Shown: positions 5,431-9,578 of the stretch, piece by piece
How the letters are laid out: each line of letters opens with the position of its first letter
Position numbering within the stretch: the stretch's first letter is position 1
NCBI GenBank assembly: GCA_002403905.1
Contig: DHIR01000024.1
Span: 895-10,472 of the forward strand
Source of the DNA: Mucilaginibacter sp. UBA4741
Lineage (GTDB): Bacteria; Bacteroidota; Bacteroidia; Sphingobacteriales; Sphingobacteriaceae
Length of the DNA stretch: 9,578 nucleotides
Reading direction: 5' to 3'
Notes under the pieces: generated by a model
Databases searched by the model: none
The model's input: the letters and a program-made list of their open reading frames with translations, nothing else
Told to the model about the DNA's origin: nothing
Made by a program: the position numbers and the translations under genes

Positions 5431-6834
5431 CTATTCTAACACAATCTTCTGATGCTGAAAGGGGATCTCCACATTAGCAAAGCCATGTTCGTTTAGTGTT
5501 TTGGCAAAGTGTTGTTGTACCTCGTATTCGCCATGAACTAAAAATATCTTCTTTACTTTTTTGGGATCCTGACAGTTTAAAAAATGCAGTAAGTCCTCAT
5601 AATCGCCATGGGCACTCATAGATTTGATAGACTGCACATCAGCTTTAACCTCGTATTTTTCACCAAAAATATATACCTCTTTGTCGCCTCGTATTAAATG
5701 CCCGCCCAACGAGTTTGGCTCGCAATAGCCTACTATTAAAATGGTAGTTTTTGGGTTATTGATATTGTTTTTAATATGATGCTTAACCCGGCCAGCCTCG
5801 GCCATGCCTGATGAGGAAATAATAACGCATGGTTGCTGGTTATTGTTTAGCGCAATTGATTCTTCGGTTGATGGTATAAAACGCAAACCTTTAAAATCAA
5901 ACGGATCATCATCAACTTCTAAAACCGCTTTAACATCACGGTTATAAACCTCCGGGTGTTCTTTTAATATTTGCGTGGCTTTGTCTGATAGCGGGCTGTC
6001 AACATAATAAGGTACGTCAGGCAAAGTACCTTTAAGCTCCAACGAGTTTAAGGCATACAATAATTCCTGTGTACGCCCCACACTAAATGCGGGAATAATT
6101 ACTTTTCCTTTTTTTACCAGGCAGGTTTGTTTAATAACGGCTAATAACGCATCCTCAATGGGTTCTAACGATTTATGTAGCGAGTCGCCATAGGTCGACT
6201 CCAGCAAAATATAATCGGCCTGCGGGAAGCGTTGCGGGTTTTTTAAGAGCAGGTCGCCGTAGCGTCCAACATCGCCGCTAAAAGTTATATGGGTTTCTTT
6301 ACCGTTTTCGGTTACAACTAAATGTATGGCACAACTGCCTAGTATGTGTCCCGCATCGCTAAAGTGGAATTTTGCGTGGGGCGTAATAGCATATTCTTCA
6401 TGATACTCCACAACCTTAAATAACGCTAGTGCGGTGTTAGCTTGTTCTTCATTATACAAAGGCTCTAACAAAGGCAATCCTTTTCTTGCGCGATGCTTGT
6501 TGCTGTACTCCGCATCGTTCATTTGTATTTTGGCCGAGTCTAGTAGTAAGATACGTGCCAGGTCAAGCGTTGCCGATGTGCAAAATATGGGTCCGTTAAA
6601 ACCCTCGGCCACCAGGCGGGGGATGAGTCCGCAATGATCAATATGCGCGTGTGATAGGATCATATAATCCACCTTTTTGGGGTTAAAGCCAAAATGTTCG
6701 TTCATGTTCTCGGTGTTTTCGCCCAGGCCCTGAAACATGCCGCAGTCTAGCAAAATGCTGGAGCCATCTTGTAAATGTAGTAAGTGTTTGCTGCCGGTTA
6801 CGTTACGGGCGGCGCCATGAAAAGTAATATCCAT
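5431..6834 (-). CDS. MBL-fold beta-CASP metallo-hydrolase, probable RNase (RNA-specificity domain family)
   Basis: A 467-residue cytoplasmic protein with the metallo-beta-lactamase core plus beta-CASP insertion seen in CPSF73/YSH1-type ribonucleases, so it is expected to cut RNA rather than beta-lactams. Zinc motifs: SHAHIDHCG (61-69, HxHxDH), His163 (AGHILGS) and Asp188 (SGDVG). The beta-CASP region follows: ESTYGD with Glu212, PAFSVGRTQELL (248-259), SSGMAEAGRVKHHI (341-354), SAHGD with His409, and the final VHGE with His434. The N-terminus begins directly with the fold, MDITFHGAARNVTGS. An upstream ATG at 6924 would add 30 hydrophobic residues and cross the predicted operator, so 6834 is chosen. 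No KH domain is seen. It is divergent from the blaI gene and shares a 149-base control region with it. Confidence 0.9.
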   Translation of the reverse strand: MDITFHGAARNVTGSKHLLHLQDGSSILLDCGMFQGLGENTENMNEHFGFNPKKVDYMILSHAHIDHCGLIPRLVAEGFNGPIFCTSATLDLARILLLDSAKIQMNDAEYSNKHRARKGLPLLEPLYNEEQANTALALFKVVEYHEEYAITPHAKFHFSDAGHILGSCAIHLVVTENGKETHITFSGDVGRYGDLLLKNPQRFPQADYILLESTYGDSLHKSLEPIEDALLAVIKQTCLVKKGKVIIPAFSVGRTQELLYALNSLELKGTLPDVPYYVDSPLSDKATQILKEHPEVYNRDVKAVLEVDDDPFDFKGLRFIPSTEESIALNNNQQPCVIISSSGMAEAGRVKHHIKNNINNPKTTILIVGYCEPNSLGGHLIRGDKEVYIFGEKYEVKADVQSIKSMSAHGDYEDLLHFLNCQDPKKVKKIFLVHGEYEVQQHFAKTLNEHGFANVEIPFQHQKIVLE

Positions 6835-6906
6835 TTTATATAATCCAGGTTGAAAGAAGAAGAACGAAGTTGGTGAAAAAATGTTTAATAAAATAAAAAC
6901 TAAAAA

Positions 6907-6935
6907 ATTAGTTGTAAATATCATTTATAACTAAT
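6907..6935. promoter_or_regulatory. Probable BlaI-family operator (dyad) in the divergent region
   Basis: TTAGTTGTAAAT (6908-6919) and ATTTATAACTAA (6923-6934) form an inverted repeat with one mismatch in 12 around the 3-base centre ATC; an A-T pair extends each arm by one. Dimeric BlaI/MecI repressors bind dyads of this size with TACA/TGTA-like half sites, and the repressor gene starts 49 bases downstream. It overlaps the spacer and -33 element of the predicted blaI promoter, the expected place for autorepression. It may also influence the divergent MBL gene. Confidence 0.6.
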
Positions 6936-6942
6936 ACATTCG
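6912..6942 (+). promoter_or_regulatory. Predicted promoter of the blaI-M56 operon
   Basis: TTG at 6912-6914, a 20-base spacer and TACATTCG at 6935-6942 (one departure from TAnnTTTG) fit the Bacteroidota housekeeping promoter. Transcription would begin near 6949, giving a leader of about 35 bases. Confidence 0.45.
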
Positions 6943-6983
6943 TTTAAGATTATTTAACCCCGCTAATTTTAATACGTAACGAA

Positions 6984-7355
6984 ATGGAAATTAAGGAACT
7001 GACCCGTGCCGAAGAACAATTAATGCAGATACTTTGGCAGATAGAAAAAGGCTTTGTAAAAGATGTAATGGAACACTTGCCCGAGCCTAAGCCGGCTTAC
7101 AATACAGTATCAACCATTATCAGGATACTGGAAGCAAAAGGTTTTGTAGCTTATAACGCTTTTGGTAAGAGCCATCAATATTACCCCGTCATTAGTAAAG
7201 AAGAATACCAAAATTTTGCAACAGATAAACTAATGAACGGTTATTTTGATAATTCGGTAAAACACATGTTCTCCTACTTTGTGAAGAAAGAAAAAATTGA
7301 TTTGAAAGAAGCGGATGAGATCATGAAACTGATTGAGAAACTTAAAAACAAATAG
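6984..7355 (+). CDS. blaI: BlaI/MecI/CopY-family transcriptional repressor
   Basis: A 123-residue winged-helix repressor. The N-terminal part begins LTRAEEQLMQILWQ, the usual opening of the family; the recognition helix is YNTVSTIIRILEAKG (39-53), followed by a wing ending in SHQYYPVIS (63-71). The C-terminal helices (about 72-120) form the dimerisation part and contain FSYFVKKEKIDL. In BlaI of Staphylococcus the cleavage site for the partner protease lies in the equivalent segment, and Tyr98-Phe99 is the aligned pair by eye. It is expected to bind the dyad upstream of its own gene and to be inactivated when the M56 protein is activated. The partner gene starts 2 bases after its stop, so they are one operon. 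The true signal and regulon are unknown. Confidence 0.92.
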   Translation: MEIKELTRAEEQLMQILWQIEKGFVKDVMEHLPEPKPAYNTVSTIIRILEAKGFVAYNAFGKSHQYYPVISKEEYQNFATDKLMNGYFDNSVKHMFSYFVKKEKIDLKEADEIMKLIEKLKNK

Positions 7356-7357
7356 TT

Positions 7358-9475
7358 ATGAACTGGTGGCACTATTTATTACTGGTAAACTTTTACCTGG
7401 TATTATTTTTCGGCTTCTATGCTTTGCTATTGCGAAAAGAAACTTTTTTCCAGCTTAACCGCATTTATTTGGTGGCGGCATCATTGCTGTCATTTGCAAT
7501 ACCGCTTATACAGGTAGATTGGGTAAAGAACCTGTTTATTACCCAATCAGTACAGCAAACTATTTACAGTGGCCCGATAGCTATGGTATATAATTTTACC
7601 CCCACAGCCCAAAGCGCTTTAACACTGGGCGAAGTACTTAATGCCGTGTATATTATTGTTACCTTATTTTTGATAATAAGGCTAGCCTGGCAATTAGTGG
7701 TCTTGAAAAAGGCTATAGAAACGCCATCGCCATCAGCAGCCTATTCGTTTTTTAAGAAGATAAGTTTGGGCGAAAACGCTTCGCAATCACAAATTATAGC
7801 CGACCACGAGCAAGTACACGCCGGCCAATGGCACTCGGTTGATGTTATGATCATAGAAACGGTAATGATCATCAACTGGTTTAACCCGGTGGTTTACCTG
7901 TATCGCTTTGCTATAAAATACATCCACGAGTTTATAGCCGATAGGGAAGTAATACAAGCCGGTACCGATAAGGTTGATTATGCCATGTTATTGCTGAGCC
8001 AAACCTTCGAGGTAGAGAGCCATAGCCTGGTTACACCCTTTTATAATCACAGCCTATTAAAACAACGTATCATGATGTTACAAAAAAACAGATCACAGCG
8101 TATAGCGCTAGCTAAATACGGGCTATCGGCACCGCTATTTATTTTAATGTTGATATTTTCATCCGCCACCGTAAACAATAGTAAGGCCGTTGCCGCTATC
8201 AACAAAAAAACAGAACATTTATTACTGAAACCTGCAGCAGATGTAGTTGACGTGATGACAGATAATGCCAAAATACCGGCAGAGAATAAACCGATCGAGC
8301 CTAAATACATTAAGATTGCAGAAGATATTTCGCCTGAGATTAATGTGGATACAGTACCTAAAAAAGGTCCTGTGTTTTCGCAGGTCGAAGAACAGCCAGG
8401 TTTTCCGGGCGGATACCAGGCATTTGGCCAGTACCTTGCTAACAATATTAAATACCCCACCATTGACAAGGAAAACAAAATTGAAGGCAGGGTGATAGTG
8501 ACATTTGTAGTTGAAACGGATGGAACTTTATCTGACGTTAAAGCCGTGCGCGGCCCCAGCGAAACTTTAAAAGCCGAAGCCATAAGAGTGTTGTTAAGAT
8601 CGCCAAAATGGAAGCCTGGGATACAAAATAACCATGTAGTACGGGTAGCTTATACTGTACCTATAGCGTTTACTTTGCCTAAAACAATTGACGGCGGCGA
8701 TGCCAACAAAATATATGCGCAGGTTGATAGACAACCTTCGTTCCCGGGCGGGCTGGAGGCTTTTGGAAAATATTTAAGCAATACTATTCGTTTTCCTAAA
8801 GAAGATCGCGAAGCAGGCAGATCAGGCAGGGTAATTTGTACATTTGTTGTAGAGACTGATGGGACTTTGACAGACATCAAATCGGTACGTGCCCCAAGCG
8901 AAACAATGGCTAAGGAAGCCGTAAGGGTACTATCGATATCACCTAAATGGCAACCGGGCTATAAAGACGACAGAGTGGTAAGGGTATCATATACCGTACC
9001 TATCAATTATGCTTTAGGTGAAGAAAATGATGAACCGGCTAAGAAGGAAACGAGGATAGGAGACCATAGTAACAACCCGCCACCGCTTTACATTTTAGAT
9101 GGTGTAGAAGTTAAAGCCACCGGAAGTCCATTATCATTGATCCCGCAAGATAAAATTGAAAGGATGGAAATACTGAAAGACGAAACAGCAACAAAACTTT
9201 ATGGCGATAGGGGTAAATATGGTGTTATATTGATCACCAGTAAAAAAGAGAAACAGGTAAATGTGCTAGACTTGCAAAGTATTGGGCTACAGGGCACCCC
9301 GCTTGTATTTGTAGATGGTAAGGCTAGTAACGACCTTAAAAGTATTGATATGAAAACTATTGAACGGATGGAAGTGCTGAAAGATCAAACCGCCACAAAC
9401 CTATACGGCCAAAAAGCTAAAGACGGTGTTATATTACTTTACACCAAGGCAAATAAAAAAACAACTAAACCTTAA
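7358..9475 (+). CDS. M56 (BlaR1-like) membrane metalloprotease with two TonB C-terminal domains and two TonB-receptor-plug-like modules
   Basis: A 705-residue membrane protein. Helices at about 5-25, 35-55, 92-112 and 253-271 flank a cytoplasmic M56 zinc protease domain with HEQVH (150-154) and a downstream HEFIAD (190-195) that supplies the likely third ligand. After the last helix a Lys/Pro-containing linker (about 272-338) leads to periplasmic domains. TonB_C copy 1 spans about 339-440 (PGFPGGYQAFGQYL...VETDGTL...SPKWKPG). TonB_C copy 2 spans about 452-553 (PSFPGGLEAFGKYL...VETDGTL...SPKWQPG). Two plug-like repeats follow: 575-630 (PLYILDGVEV...ERMEILKDETATKLYGDRG) and 648-698 (PLVFVDGKAS...ERMEVLKDQTATNLYGQKA). 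In BlaR1 the extracytoplasmic domain is a penicillin sensor; none is seen here, so beta-lactam sensing is not supported. It probably relays an envelope signal to the repressor encoded 2 bases upstream. Confidence 0.88.
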   Translation: MNWWHYLLLVNFYLVLFFGFYALLLRKETFFQLNRIYLVAASLLSFAIPLIQVDWVKNLFITQSVQQTIYSGPIAMVYNFTPTAQSALTLGEVLNAVYIIVTLFLIIRLAWQLVVLKKAIETPSPSAAYSFFKKISLGENASQSQIIADHEQVHAGQWHSVDVMIIETVMIINWFNPVVYLYRFAIKYIHEFIADREVIQAGTDKVDYAMLLLSQTFEVESHSLVTPFYNHSLLKQRIMMLQKNRSQRIALAKYGLSAPLFILMLIFSSATVNNSKAVAAINKKTEHLLLKPAADVVDVMTDNAKIPAENKPIEPKYIKIAEDISPEINVDTVPKKGPVFSQVEEQPGFPGGYQAFGQYLANNIKYPTIDKENKIEGRVIVTFVVETDGTLSDVKAVRGPSETLKAEAIRVLLRSPKWKPGIQNNHVVRVAYTVPIAFTLPKTIDGGDANKIYAQVDRQPSFPGGLEAFGKYLSNTIRFPKEDREAGRSGRVICTFVVETDGTLTDIKSVRAPSETMAKEAVRVLSISPKWQPGYKDDRVVRVSYTVPINYALGEENDEPAKKETRIGDHSNNPPPLYILDGVEVKATGSPLSLIPQDKIERMEILKDETATKLYGDRGKYGVILITSKKEKQVNVLDLQSIGLQGTPLVFVDGKASNDLKSIDMKTIERMEVLKDQTATNLYGQKAKDGVILLYTKANKKTTKP

Positions 9476-9488
9476 TACCAAATTAATG

Positions 9489-9533
9489 ATATAAATGGCC
9501 CCACAAGTACAAAATTTGTGGGGCCATTTATAT
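9489..9533 (+). terminator. Terminator hairpin after the blaI-M56 operon
   Basis: ATATAAATGGCCCCACAA (9489-9506) and its exact reverse complement (9516-9533) form an 18-pair stem with a GC-rich core, extendable by a G-T and a T-A pair to leave a 5-base loop. It starts 13 bases after the stop codon; T-rich sequence (GTTTTTGTTTTTAC) follows at 9541. Confidence 0.75.
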
Positions 9534-9578
9534 GTTGAACGTTTTTGTTTTTACTAAGAGCCTGTTTAAAAATAGATG

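Noticed and set aside
5431..6834. Metallo-beta-lactamase resistance gene
   Set aside because: The beta-CASP motifs (SSGMAEAGRVKHH, SAHGD, VHGE) identify an RNase-type enzyme of cytoplasmic location without a signal peptide.
6835..6924. Signal-peptide-like extension of the MBL protein from ATG 6924
   Set aside because: The AT-rich intergenic region gives a hydrophobic translation by composition; the MBL fold starts at MDITFHG and the extension would cross the predicted operator.
8047..8583. Minus-strand open frame inside the M56 gene, and similar antisense frames at 533-973, 849-1043, 1065-1301, 2073-2288, 4241-4462 and 8650-8880
   Set aside because: They are antisense to strongly conserved coding sequence and show no recognisable protein features of their own.

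Overview
The window looks like chromosome from a member of the Bacteroidota, most probably Sphingobacteriaceae (Mucilaginibacter/Pedobacter-like). Reasons: an LpxC-FabZ fusion, which is a Bacteroidota trait; A-rich leaders without clear Shine-Dalgarno sequences; matches to the Bacteroidota promoter (TTG, about 20 bases, TAnnTTTG); a BlaI/M56 pair whose membrane protein carries TonB and receptor-plug modules; and an EF-P of the PGNLRA type. The assignment is by pattern recognition, not by a database search.

Layout. Bases 1-3431 are one tightly packed + strand run: the 3' end of the lpxC-fabZ fusion, lpxA (4-base overlap), a shortened S23-type four-helix-bundle gene bracketed by 13-bp inverted repeats, an ABC-type ATPase (start overlapping the previous stop), and a membrane GT2 glycosyltransferase (4-base overlap). 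FabZ and LpxA serve fatty acid and lipid A synthesis. The next two proteins probably act at the envelope, but their substrates cannot be read from sequence. A 150-base gap with a small palindrome leads to a zinc alcohol dehydrogenase (3582-4625). A terminator nested in a 22-bp inverted repeat follows, then the efp gene (4765-5328).

efp converges on a minus-strand beta-CASP metallo-beta-lactamase-fold ribonuclease gene (5431-6834). A C-rich/G-rich repeat and a 17-bp perfect hairpin, probably a bidirectional terminator, separate them. The MBL gene is divergent from a blaI-type repressor gene (6984-7355). The 149-base intergenic region holds a 27-base dyad, the likely BlaI operator, overlapping a plausible blaI promoter. 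The repressor is followed 2 bases later by a large M56 (BlaR1-like) membrane metalloprotease with two TonB C-terminal domains and two TonB-receptor-plug-like modules (7358-9475). A strong 18-bp hairpin terminator ends this operon. No tRNA, rRNA, CRISPR array or complete insertion sequence was seen.

The most interesting items are the S23 cassette, whose flanking repeat supplies its stop codon and the start codon of the next gene, the M56-TonB-TonB-plug-plug architecture with its predicted operator, the EF-P with asparagine at the normally modified loop tip, and the inverted-repeat/terminator element before efp. The core genes are ordinary; these are local oddities rather than one obvious new system.
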